DNA of 64,000 nt from Acidobacteriaceae bacterium. GTDB lineage: Bacteria; Acidobacteriota; Terriglobia; Terriglobales; Acidobacteriaceae. This document shows, one piece after another, positions 41,236-48,636 of this stretch. Where the stretch lies: positions 1-64,000 of the forward strand of contig PKXQ01000093.1 in NCBI GenBank assembly GCA_003132405.1, given 5' to 3'. Each line of letters opens with the position of its first letter. Position 1 is the stretch's first letter. The notes beneath the pieces were generated by a model, which did no database searches, had not been told where the DNA came from, and saw nothing but the letters and a program-made list of their open reading frames with translations. Made by a program: the position numbers and the translations under genes.

Positions 41236-42534
41236 TCAGCTTTCGCGGTCGGCTCGGCTTAGGCCCTGGTCCTTGATGGCGCGGTGTTCGAGGCCGCGAA
41301 GCTCTTCGATGTTGTCGAGAACTTTGCGGATAGCGTCGACGATGCTGTCGACATTTTCTTTTCCGCCGAGGAAAAGATGATGCGAGAACCAGACGGCTTC
41401 GTGATAGGCAGCGCGCTCGGCTGCGGGACACTTATACATGTTGCGCAGGTCGAGAGGTTTGGGGTGTCCCCAACTGAGAGCCGGATAGTCTGTCGGATCG
41501 AGCGGGAAGAGTGAGCTGCGATAGACGGGCTCGTAGAAGAGTCCGTCGCAGGGGATGCCTTCGAGTTGAAGCGCGGCTACGAAGGCGGCGCGGGGAATAT
41601 CTTTCACCTGCTCGGCGAAATATTTCAGCACGTAGCCGTAGGGAGCGAGGCGGGTGATGCGGGGTTCGGGCTTGAGGAGGCCGATGCCTACGGTGCTTTT
41701 CATGCTCGACTCGAAATATTCCATGTTCTCGGTGCGGACTTTGGCTTGCTCGGGAAGCCGCTCCAGTTGCGGGTTGAGGACGGCAGCCTGGAATTCACCG
41801 AGGCGGTAATTGAAGCCGATCATGCGGTGATGGAATTCGTCGGTGACGCTGCGGCGCCCGGTATTGATGTAGGATTGGACGCGCTCGAAATATTCGAGGT
41901 TATTAGTGATGACGGCGCCGCCTTCGCCGGAGGTGATCAGTTTGCTGGATTGAAAACTGAAAGCGCCGAGATCTCCGATGGAGCCCGCGCCTTTGCCGCG
42001 CCACATGCCGCCGTGAGCGTGGGCGCAATCTTCGACGATCTTGATGCCGTGCTTGGCGGCGAGGGGGACGAGGATGTCGAGATCGGCGAAGCGCATGCCG
42101 AGATGAACGGGAAGGAACGCTTTGGTCTTCGGCGTGATTGCGGCTTCGACTAATTTGGCATCGAGGCAATAGGTGTCGGGATCGACGTCGACGAAAACGG
42201 GGACGGCATTGATAAGGAGGACGGGGCCGACGGTGCCTTCCCAGGTGTAGGCGGGAACGATCACTTCGTCGCCAGGACGGATGTCGATGGCTTTGAGAGC
42301 GGCTTGAATCGCGACGGTGCCGGTGTTGACGGTCTGGCCGTATTTGGCGGTGTGGAATTTGGCAAAGGCTTTGCCGAAAGCGTCGCCGTGTTTGCCGGGG
42401 AAAGGCTGGCCTCCCCAATTGTGATTGGTCAGGACATCTTCTAGCGCCTGACGCTCCTTGTCGGTATAAATCGGCCAGGGATCAAAGCGCTTTTTTCGAA
42501 TTGGTTCGCCGCCGCTGATTGCCAGTTTTCCCAT
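41236..42534 (-). CDS. DegT/DnrJ/EryC1/StrS-family aminotransferase, scyllo-inosose aminotransferase-like
   Basis: PLP-dependent aminotransferase of 432 residues. N-terminal LAISGGEPIRKKRFDPWP and NWGGQPFPG segments, aromatic-stacking region VPAYTWEGTVGPV, Asp169 in KIVEDCAHAHGG, and the PLP lysine Lys198 in FSFQSSKLITSGEGG. This SFQSSK form is seen in the branch that contains AHBA synthases and L-glutamine:scyllo-inosose aminotransferases such as StsC. In this inositol locus it could interconvert an amino-inositol and an inosose. Good ribosome binding site (AAGGAG). Between the alcohol dehydrogenase and the type B dehydrogenase genes. The exact substrate is inferred from family and context. 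Confidence 0.86.
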   Translation of the reverse strand: MGKLAISGGEPIRKKRFDPWPIYTDKERQALEDVLTNHNWGGQPFPGKHGDAFGKAFAKFHTAKYGQTVNTGTVAIQAALKAIDIRPGDEVIVPAYTWEGTVGPVLLINAVPVFVDVDPDTYCLDAKLVEAAITPKTKAFLPVHLGMRFADLDILVPLAAKHGIKIVEDCAHAHGGMWRGKGAGSIGDLGAFSFQSSKLITSGEGGAVITNNLEYFERVQSYINTGRRSVTDEFHHRMIGFNYRLGEFQAAVLNPQLERLPEQAKVRTENMEYFESSMKSTVGIGLLKPEPRITRLAPYGYVLKYFAEQVKDIPRAAFVAALQLEGIPCDGLFYEPVYRSSLFPLDPTDYPALSWGHPKPLDLRNMYKCPAAERAAYHEAVWFSHHLFLGGKENVDSIVDAIRKVLDNIEELRGLEHRAIKDQGLSRADRES

Positions 42535-42588
42535 CGGAGATTCTCCTTAACAGCCAGGTTGATTCGGTATCGTAATCTGAATTCGACT

Positions 42589-43749
42589 TCAAGCCCACGG
42601 CATGATTGCCACTTTCATGGAATCGGGGGCGACTGATTTGTTCACCGCCGCCTCGACATCCCGGAGTGGAAAGCGGTGCGAGACAAATTCGCGGAGCGGA
42701 TAATTGGCCATGTAGCGCGCCATCTGGCGCATGCTGGGGCCGTAGGCAGCGGGCTCTTCACCACCTACGCCTAGAATTCGCGCGGACTTCGCGCAGATGT
42801 GGCGATGGGGGCTGATGGGAATTTCGCCGAGGTCGGAGAAGTTGCCGGCCTCGACTAGCAGGCCGCCGAGGCGCATCAGGTCGAGGGCTTCGCGGAAGGC
42901 TTGGGGAACGCCGGCGGTTCCGATGACCATATCGGCGCCGCGACCGTTGGTCAGGCTGCGGACAAAATCTAAACGGTCGGCTAGCGTTGTGTTCGACCCG
43001 TTGATCGTGTAGTCGGCGCCGAGGCGCTTGGCGAAATTTAAACGATAGTCGGAGAGGTCGACGGCGATGATGTTTCCGGCGCCTAACATGCGGGCTTTCA
43101 TCAGGAAGCACATGCCGAGTGGGCCGACGCCGAGGACTACTACGGTGTCGTCGAAGAGGAACGCTTCGCTGGGGAAAACGGACATTTGTTTGGCGCGATC
43201 GAGGCCAACGGTGACGGCCATGATCTCGGTGAGAACGGCGACTTCAGAAGGCAGATCGTCGGGGACGCGCACGAGAAAGCTGCCGGGGATGATGTACATG
43301 TATTGCGACCATCCGCCGAAAAGATGCGGCGGGTCGGCGGCGCAGAGATTGTTGCCATAGTCGGTCATGTTCTGGCAGAAGTAATAAGGGAAATCGTGAC
43401 GGCAGTAATAGCAATCGCCGCAGGAGACGTTGGCGCCGACTACGACGCGATCTCCGACCTGGAGCGGGATGCCTTCGAAGTCGCTGTAGTGGCCGTCTCC
43501 GCCGATGGCGGCTATGGTTCCAACGTTTTCGTGGCCTTGGATAATGGGGAAACGGATGTGCTTGCCTTCGCCTGCACCGGCGTATTGCGTGGTGTATCCC
43601 TGGTAGGTGTGCTTGTCGGTGCCGCAGATGCCGGACATTTCCATCTTGACTAACACGCAGCCGGGAGCGGGGTCGGGGAGGGGATACTCGCGAACCTCGT
43701 ACTTGCCGGGTTGGATTAGAGTGGCTGCTAGAACGGGCTGAGCGGACAT
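42589..43749 (-). CDS. Zinc-dependent alcohol dehydrogenase (MDR superfamily)
   Basis: NAD(P)-dependent polyol or sugar dehydrogenase of 386 residues. Catalytic zinc ligands lie in SGICGTDKH and GHENVG; the structural zinc lobe has four Cys in VSCGDCYYCRHDFPYYFCQN; the Rossmann motif is VVVLGVGPLGMC; and the C-terminus keeps the AVNKS helix of sorbitol dehydrogenase-like enzymes. It is the first gene of the minus-strand operon, 57 bp or so from the predicted transcription start and LacI-type operator. Likely oxidises an inositol, inosose or sugar intermediate; scyllo-inosose dehydrogenases of other bacteria belong to the same superfamily, but no close match was seen. Confidence 0.9.
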   Translation of the reverse strand: MSAQPVLAATLIQPGKYEVREYPLPDPAPGCVLVKMEMSGICGTDKHTYQGYTTQYAGAGEGKHIRFPIIQGHENVGTIAAIGGDGHYSDFEGIPLQVGDRVVVGANVSCGDCYYCRHDFPYYFCQNMTDYGNNLCAADPPHLFGGWSQYMYIIPGSFLVRVPDDLPSEVAVLTEIMAVTVGLDRAKQMSVFPSEAFLFDDTVVVLGVGPLGMCFLMKARMLGAGNIIAVDLSDYRLNFAKRLGADYTINGSNTTLADRLDFVRSLTNGRGADMVIGTAGVPQAFREALDLMRLGGLLVEAGNFSDLGEIPISPHRHICAKSARILGVGGEEPAAYGPSMRQMARYMANYPLREFVSHRFPLRDVEAAVNKSVAPDSMKVAIMPWA

Positions 43750-43800
43750 CGGTTTAAATCCTCGGGTGGAAAGTCAGGCGATGAAATTATCTGATAATAA

Positions 43801-43810
43801 TAAGCGCTTA
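43801..43810. promoter_or_regulatory. LacI-type operator TAAGCGCTTA
   Basis: Perfect 10-bp palindrome just downstream of the -10 box of the minus operon and identical to the core of the operator at 29368-29379. Confidence 0.75.
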
Positions 43811-43813
43811 GAA

Positions 43814-43842
43814 AGATAAATAGCGAGGGTTGGGTTTGTCAA
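43814..43842 (-). promoter_or_regulatory. Promoter of the minus-strand inositol operon
   Basis: -35 TTGACA (43842-43837), 17-bp spacer, -10 TTATCT (43819-43814), with the operator overlapping the expected start site. Confidence 0.7.
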
Positions 43843-43878
43843 GTTGGATTCGCACGGTGTTGGTGCGATTTGCGAGAG

Positions 43879-43940
43879 CATTAACTACAGAGGACACCCT
43901 TCGACTGCGCTCAGGGCAAGCTCCGGTTCACAGAGAAAAT
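43879..43940 (+). repeat. ACCACAGAGG-type repeat interrupted by a CTTCGACTGCGCTCAGG segment
   Basis: ATTAACTACAGAGGACAC is followed by about 30 bp, CCTTCGACTGCGCTCAGGGC to CTCCGG, and then TTCACAGAGAAAAT. The first and last pieces together make one copy of the 2239-type repeat, and the middle resembles part of the 32889-type repeat. Confidence 0.6.
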
Positions 43941-43948
43941 ATCTATTA

Positions 43949-45136
43949 CTAATTCGTGGAGTCGAGGCGGAGCATTTTTTGTTCGCGGTCGGCGGTTTTG
44001 CGCTTTAAGTCTTCGAAGATTTGCAGTTCTTTTTTCGCTTCGGCCATATGGCCCTGCTCTTTATAAAGGCCGAAGAGGAGGTAATGGGCGTCTTCGCGAG
44101 TGGGGTCGGAGGCGAGTACGGATTGGAGGAGTTTCACGGCCTCGTCTGTTTTTTCCTGGTTGTGATAGGTCTTGGCCATGTCGATCTGCGCGTCGGCTAG
44201 ACCGGGCTGGAGTTGAAGGGCCTGGGTTAGGTATTGTTGCGCGTCTTCTAGCTTGCTTTGCTGCATATAGATGTCGCCGATGAGGTAGTCGGTCATGGCG
44301 TCGTTGGGGGTGATCCTTAGTTCAGCATTGAACTCGGCTAGAGCTTCGTCTAGGCGGCCGGCGTCACGATAGACCGTACCTAAGGCATAGTGCAGGCCGG
44401 CGGCGTCGGGCTTTTGGGCGATAGCTTTTTTGTATTCGTTGATAGCGGCGGCGGTGAGATTTTGTTGGCGAAGCATTTCGGCGCGCAATTGGAACATGCG
44501 GTAGGAATCAGGCGCGGCCTTGGAGAGTTGATCGAAGGCATCGGAGGCGACGTAGACGGAGGCCTTGCCTTTGAAGTAGAGGGCGTCGGCACTGGTTGGT
44601 TCGAGTTCGGCCCAGTGGGTGAGCATGGTGAGGGCTTTGTCGTCTAAATTTTGGCGGAGGTAGGCGAGGCCGAGGTGGGCGACTACGACGGGGTCGTCTT
44701 TCCGCGTCTGGTAAGCCTTTTCGAGCAAAGGGACGGCGCGGTTGAAATCTCCGCTATCGAAATAGGTGAGGGCCAGGAGGATTTGCGCACGATCGAGGCG
44801 CGGATCCAACGCGAGAGCCTTTTGAAATTGCGCGATCGCGGGCTGATAGTTGCCGCTCATATAGAGAGCGAAGCCTAGATTGGAGTGGGCCTCGGCGGAG
44901 CGCGGATCGAGCTTTACGATTTGCTCGTAGAGTTTAGCGGCTTGATCGAATTGCTGGTTGGCTAGCGCGGACTTTCCTTGCGTGGAGAGGTCGGCGAGAG
45001 TTTGGGATTGCGCTGGGGCGGGCGTGGCTAGCACGGCGACATATATAAGGATGAAAACGACGGGCGGCGGCGCGAACGATGGGATGGTTCCCTTCCCTTC
45101 GGGCATTTTGGATAAAAGATGATGGTCTTGGCCCAT
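43949..45136 (-). CDS. Exported TPR-repeat protein
   Basis: 395 residues: N-terminal hydrophobic signal segment (about residues 20-43, ending APAQSQ), then tandem tetratricopeptide repeats nearly to the end, for example AEAHSNLGFALYMSGNYQPA, DAAGLHYALGTVYRDAGRLD and QLQPGLADAQIDMAKTYHNQ. The ATG at 45136 was chosen because GAGGA lies six bases upstream. It shows no catalytic domain and probably serves as a periplasmic scaffold. It stands alone between repeats and the molybdoenzyme gene. Confidence 0.85.
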   Translation of the reverse strand: MGQDHHLLSKMPEGKGTIPSFAPPPVVFILIYVAVLATPAPAQSQTLADLSTQGKSALANQQFDQAAKLYEQIVKLDPRSAEAHSNLGFALYMSGNYQPAIAQFQKALALDPRLDRAQILLALTYFDSGDFNRAVPLLEKAYQTRKDDPVVVAHLGLAYLRQNLDDKALTMLTHWAELEPTSADALYFKGKASVYVASDAFDQLSKAAPDSYRMFQLRAEMLRQQNLTAAAINEYKKAIAQKPDAAGLHYALGTVYRDAGRLDEALAEFNAELRITPNDAMTDYLIGDIYMQQSKLEDAQQYLTQALQLQPGLADAQIDMAKTYHNQEKTDEAVKLLQSVLASDPTREDAHYLLFGLYKEQGHMAEAKKELQIFEDLKRKTADREQKMLRLDSTN

Positions 45137-45224
45137 GAAGAATCCTCTGAAGAATTGCAATGGGAAGAGCATACAGGATGATTTGTTTTAATAGAGTGCT
45201 GAAAGATGCTGCTAGAGAGTGACC

Positions 45225-45295
45225 TCAGCGCCTGAAGGCGCGATCAAACCGGAGCTGTGATCGCAGCGCTGAAGCGCTGCGCCACCCAAAAGCGA
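45225..45295 (+). repeat. Composite REP-like repeat, copy E
   Basis: Hairpin 1 CAGCGCCTGAAGGCGCG (about 45228-45244) and hairpin 2 GCAGCGCTGAAGCGCTGCGCC (45263-45283), then ACCCAAAAGCGAAGAGC. Hairpin 1 differs from the other copies in loop-proximal bases, but both sides change together and stay paired. Confidence 0.75.
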
Positions 45296-45375
45296 AGAGC
45301 AAAGTTGAGCTGCTCAACTTTATGGACTTCTGGCACGAGTAAAACTCACCTTCCCAAAGCCTTGTTGGATCGGAG

Positions 45376-46458
45376 CTAAGGCCGAGAGGTTACGGCAATG
45401 CGGTGGGGAGTGTTTAGTTCGTAGTCGTCTTTGCGATCGGGATCGCGCGACAGAGGTTGACTGTTGCCTTGATCGTCGGTGGCGCGGACTTCGATTTTGT
45501 ATGGGCGCGGCTGAGGGATTTTCCAGGCGAAGCTCCATGGGGTCCAAACCATGGGGATTGGAGATTGCGCTAGCTCGGCGGGCTGCCAGGGGCTACTTTC
45601 GTCGAAGCGCAATTCTACTTTCGCGATTTTGGCCTCGCCGGCCCAGGCTACTCCTTCGATCTGATACGTCTGGGAGCGAATTTCTTCGGCTTCGATGGGG
45701 CGGAGGAATTTGGAATTGACGCGCATGCGAGTGATGATCTGGCGATCGCCGTTCGCCTTTAGCGCTACGTAATATTGTTGCTGGAAGTAGCCTTGAAAAG
45801 GCTCCTGCGAAACCTCGATGCGGGTCAGCCATTTCACGGAATCCATTCCATACCAGCCTGAGACCAGGGCGCGCAGAGGGAAGCCGTGTTCGGGCGGGAG
45901 CGGGGCTCCGTTCATTTCGTAGGCAAGGAGGGTTGAGTCGTCCATTGCTTTGTCGAGCGGGATGGCGCGGGCGTAGTGGGTTCCGGGGGGCATGCCTTCG
46001 GCGTCGCCAGCGTCGGCGCCGTGAAAAATGATTGTCGTCGCCTTGGCTTGAATGCCGGCTTGCTTGAGCAAGTCAGCGAGGGGTAAGCCGGACCAGATGG
46101 CGGTGCTCACGCCGGCGCCGCCGGAGAGATTTCCGGCGCACTCGGTGGTTAGCGGACGGCGGACGGATGTCGCTAGCAAGAGATCGGAGTAGGAGAGCTT
46201 GATTGGGTTGGTGACCGCGCCGTCGATTTCGAGCGTCCATTTTTCTTCGTTGATGGTGGGAGTTTTGAAGTGGTTGCGGATGAAGAAGTCGGCGTTTGGA
46301 GTGAGGAGACTTTTTGGGAGCGGGGGTGATTTGGCGGCTGGATTGGTGGTCGGAATGGAGCGCGGAGGGCTGCTCTGACCTCGCAAATATTTTGAAGACA
46401 GGGCGGCGGCAGCGGCGGCTTGGAGGAATTCTCGGCGCCCTATTGCAGAGGATTTCAT
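45376..46458 (-). CDS. Tat-exported sulfite oxidase-like molybdopterin oxidoreductase
   Basis: Periplasmic molybdenum enzyme of 360 residues. Twin-arginine signal with GRREFLQAAAAAAL at residues 7-20. The oxidoreductase molybdopterin-binding domain includes DFFIRNHFKTP, WTLEIDGAV, the molybdenum-ligating Cys in LTTECAGNLSG, PLPPEHGFPLRALVSGWYG and SVKWLTRIEV. A C-terminal Mo-co dimerisation-like domain follows (GVAWAGEAKIAKVELRFD). The ATG at 46458 places the Tat motif correctly; the open frame upstream is only translated repeat sequence. The haem or cytochrome partner is not adjacent. Sulfite oxidation is the family's best known activity, but the substrate here is uncertain. Confidence 0.9.
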   Translation of the reverse strand: MKSSAIGRREFLQAAAAAALSSKYLRGQSSPPRSIPTTNPAAKSPPLPKSLLTPNADFFIRNHFKTPTINEEKWTLEIDGAVTNPIKLSYSDLLLATSVRRPLTTECAGNLSGGAGVSTAIWSGLPLADLLKQAGIQAKATTIIFHGADAGDAEGMPPGTHYARAIPLDKAMDDSTLLAYEMNGAPLPPEHGFPLRALVSGWYGMDSVKWLTRIEVSQEPFQGYFQQQYYVALKANGDRQIITRMRVNSKFLRPIEAEEIRSQTYQIEGVAWAGEAKIAKVELRFDESSPWQPAELAQSPIPMVWTPWSFAWKIPQPRPYKIEVRATDDQGNSQPLSRDPDRKDDYELNTPHRIAVTSRP

Positions 46459-46469
46459 AGTCGCCGGAG

Positions 46470-46650
46470 AGGGAACCTCAGCGCCTAAAGGCGCAATCAA
46501 AACAAGGCTGTTATCGCAGCGCTGAAGCGCTGCGCCACCCAAAAGCAAAGACGAGAAGCAAAGACAACAGGCGCGCTTTTCAGCAAACTGGTCATGCCGC
46601 TATTGATTTTGCGGCGGTCACGGCACGGATGAAGCCGTGCCCTTTCAAAG
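46470..46650 (+). repeat. Composite REP-like repeat, copy F, plus a GGCACGG...CCGTGCC hairpin
   Basis: Hairpin 1 CAGCGCCTAAAGGCGC (about 46477-46492), hairpin 2 GCAGCGCTGAAGCGCTGCGCC (46516-46536) with ACCCAAAAGCAAAG, and GGCACGGATGAAGCCGTGCC (about 46620-46639) with CTTTCAAAGC. Confidence 0.75.
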
Positions 46651-46684
46651 CAAATTCAAACTGACACATTGCGCGCTCGCAGCG

Positions 46685-48430
46685 TTACTTTGCTTTTTGT
46701 TCTGCGATCCATTTGTTGGTGCGCGCTTCTAGGAGGTCGAGCGGGAGGGTTCCGCCGTCCAGCATCTCGTCGTGGAAGGTGCGGATGTCGAACTTCGGGC
46801 CCAATTCTTTTTTGGCGCGCTCGCGGAGTTCGCGGATTTTGAGCTGGCCTAGCTTGTAGCTCAGGGCTTGCGCGGGCCAGGAGATATAGCGATCGGTTTC
46901 GGATTGGATGGTGGGCTCGTCGACTGCTCCGGATTTGCGGAAGAAGTCGACCACTTGATCGCGGGACCATCCTTTGGAGTGGATGCCGGTGTCGACGACT
47001 AGACGGACGGCGCGGAAAAGTTCGGAGGAGAGACGACCGTAATCGGAAACGGGATCCTGATAGAAGCCGACTTCTTTGCCGAGCTCTTCGGCGTAGAGCG
47101 CCCAGCCTTCGATGTAGGCGTTGAAGCCGAGACCGTGGAGGCGGAATTTGGGGAGTCCGGTGAGCTGCTGCTGAACGGAAAGCTGCATGTGATGGCCGGG
47201 AATGCCTTCGTGATAAGCGATGGCCTCGTCGTCAATGAGCGAGCGATGCGCGAAGTCGGAAGTCGCGACCACTACGCGGCCGGGGCGTTTCCCGTCAGGC
47301 GTGCCGGTGACGTAGTGGGTTGCGGCGGCGGATTGGAAGGCGGGAATGCCTTCGACGGTGACGGGAGACTTCGGGAGGAGGGTGAAGAGCTCGGGAAGTT
47401 TCGGCGCCATCTGAGCGATGTAGTGGCGGAAATCGTCGAGGATCTGGTCGGCGGACGTCGGAATGTATTTGGGATTTGTTTTTAGCGAGGCGCGGAAAGA
47501 GGCTAGGTCGGGGAAACCTTCTTTTTTGGCGATCACCAGCATCTCGGCTTGAATGCGATCGATCTCGCGGAGACCGAGTTGATGGATTTCATCCGCTGTC
47601 ATGTGGGTGGTGGTACGGGCGTAGATGTCGTTTTCGTAGCGGCGCTGGCCGTCGGGCAAAGAGGTGATAGAGAGAGTGGTGCGGCCTTCGGGAGCGTAGA
47701 CGGTGCGGAGAAAAGCGGCAAAAGTCTTGTAGGCGGGAATGACGTCGGAGTTAATGGCGTCGGTGATCTGCTGGGTGAGGCGCTGCTGATCTTCGGCGGA
47801 GATGCCGGCGGGATATTTTTTTGTGGGCTGAAGGAAAGGGTCGGCGTCGATGATGCCCTGGCATTGTACGGGAAGTTTTTCGGCTAGAAAACGGACGGGC
47901 ATGAGTTTGTTTTTCATGCCGGCGCGGAGGACTTCGGTGACCTGGCTGAGGACGCGCGGGATCTGATGGAGGCGCGCGATGTAATCTTCGTAGTGCTTGA
48001 CGGAGTCGAGCGGAACGGAGAGCGGCAGATCGGCTAGGCTGGTATGAACGCCACCCTGCTGGTTGATGGGCATTTCATATTCCTTGAGATCGTAGTCGGT
48101 GATGCGCTGCTGGAGGACGCGAACGAGCAGGTCGTGCGAGAGCTGGTCCTGATCGGAGAAGCCGGTGGTGGAGATGGCATTTAGGCGCGCCAGGAACGAT
48201 TCGTCGGTTTTGTGGCGCTGGGCAATGGCTTCTAGCGAGTAATCGGCTAGCTTGTCGTTGTAGCGGTAGTCGCCGAAGGCGGTGGCGCGCTCGGGAAAAT
48301 TGCGGAGATCGGTTTCGTATTGCTCTTCGAAGAGGGCGTTCTGGGCGGCTACGCGGTCGGCTATGGGCTGGGTGGTTTGGGCGAAGAGCGAACTGACTGC
48401 GACGAGGAGAAAGATGATGTGGTAGCGCAT
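46685..48430 (-). CDS. DUF885-family exported metallopeptidase-like protein
   Basis: 581 residues with a signal peptide (MRYHIIFLLVAVSSLFAQ). DUF885 proteins resemble M3/M32-like metallopeptidases in having HExxH-like chemistry; here the zinc-type motif is EAIAYHEGIPGHHMQLSV, with a downstream Glu in AYIEGWALYAEELG. Other conserved parts are LPLSVPLDSVKHYEDYIARL near residue 160 and the C-terminal RYISWPAQALSYKLGQLKI. The start at 48430 gives the signal peptide. Probably a periplasmic peptidase; substrates unknown. It stands alone, with the ACCACAGAGG repeat upstream. Confidence 0.88.
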   Translation of the reverse strand: MRYHIIFLLVAVSSLFAQTTQPIADRVAAQNALFEEQYETDLRNFPERATAFGDYRYNDKLADYSLEAIAQRHKTDESFLARLNAISTTGFSDQDQLSHDLLVRVLQQRITDYDLKEYEMPINQQGGVHTSLADLPLSVPLDSVKHYEDYIARLHQIPRVLSQVTEVLRAGMKNKLMPVRFLAEKLPVQCQGIIDADPFLQPTKKYPAGISAEDQQRLTQQITDAINSDVIPAYKTFAAFLRTVYAPEGRTTLSITSLPDGQRRYENDIYARTTTHMTADEIHQLGLREIDRIQAEMLVIAKKEGFPDLASFRASLKTNPKYIPTSADQILDDFRHYIAQMAPKLPELFTLLPKSPVTVEGIPAFQSAAATHYVTGTPDGKRPGRVVVATSDFAHRSLIDDEAIAYHEGIPGHHMQLSVQQQLTGLPKFRLHGLGFNAYIEGWALYAEELGKEVGFYQDPVSDYGRLSSELFRAVRLVVDTGIHSKGWSRDQVVDFFRKSGAVDEPTIQSETDRYISWPAQALSYKLGQLKIRELRERAKKELGPKFDIRTFHDEMLDGGTLPLDLLEARTNKWIAEQKAK

Positions 48431-48507
48431 AGATGTGTGCAGGGTACCAGAAATTGCGGCGCGGGGAAATCGGCTGAGTTTAGGTTCGTCGCGCACTTTG
48501 CGGGAGC

Positions 48508-48545
48508 TTTAACCACAGAGGTCACGAAGGTTCACAGAGGAAATT
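48508..48545 (+). repeat. Dispersed ACCACAGAGG-type intergenic repeat, copy 5
   Basis: TTTAACCACAGAGGTCACGA, then AGGTTCACAGAGGAAATTC, in the spacer between the divergent DUF885 and beta-propeller genes. Nearly identical to 2239-2274. Confidence 0.75.
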
Positions 48546-48636
48546 CGAGAAAAGTGTTTTCTTCCAGTAGACTGGCTATCCGGAATTAACTTCGAAGATT
48601 GACTTTTAAAGAACGAAGATTCAGCGAGGGGTTGCT

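Noticed and set aside
42589-43749. Naming the zinc dehydrogenase IolM (scyllo-inosose 3-dehydrogenase of Thermotoga)
   Set aside because: It belongs to the same superfamily, but the N-terminal and zinc-lobe sequences differ clearly from what I recall of that protein, so only the general family is called.
46459-46548. 30-residue N-terminal extension of the molybdoenzyme
   Set aside because: The extension is a translation of the REP-like repeat; the Tat signal begins at the ATG at 46458.
8185-46650. Repeated palindromes considered as a CRISPR array
   Set aside because: Copies are kilobases apart in separate spacers, with no regular spacer units and no cas genes.
48431-48496. N-terminal extension of the DUF885 protein
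   Set aside because: The signal peptide starts at the ATG at 48430 and would be buried by the extension.
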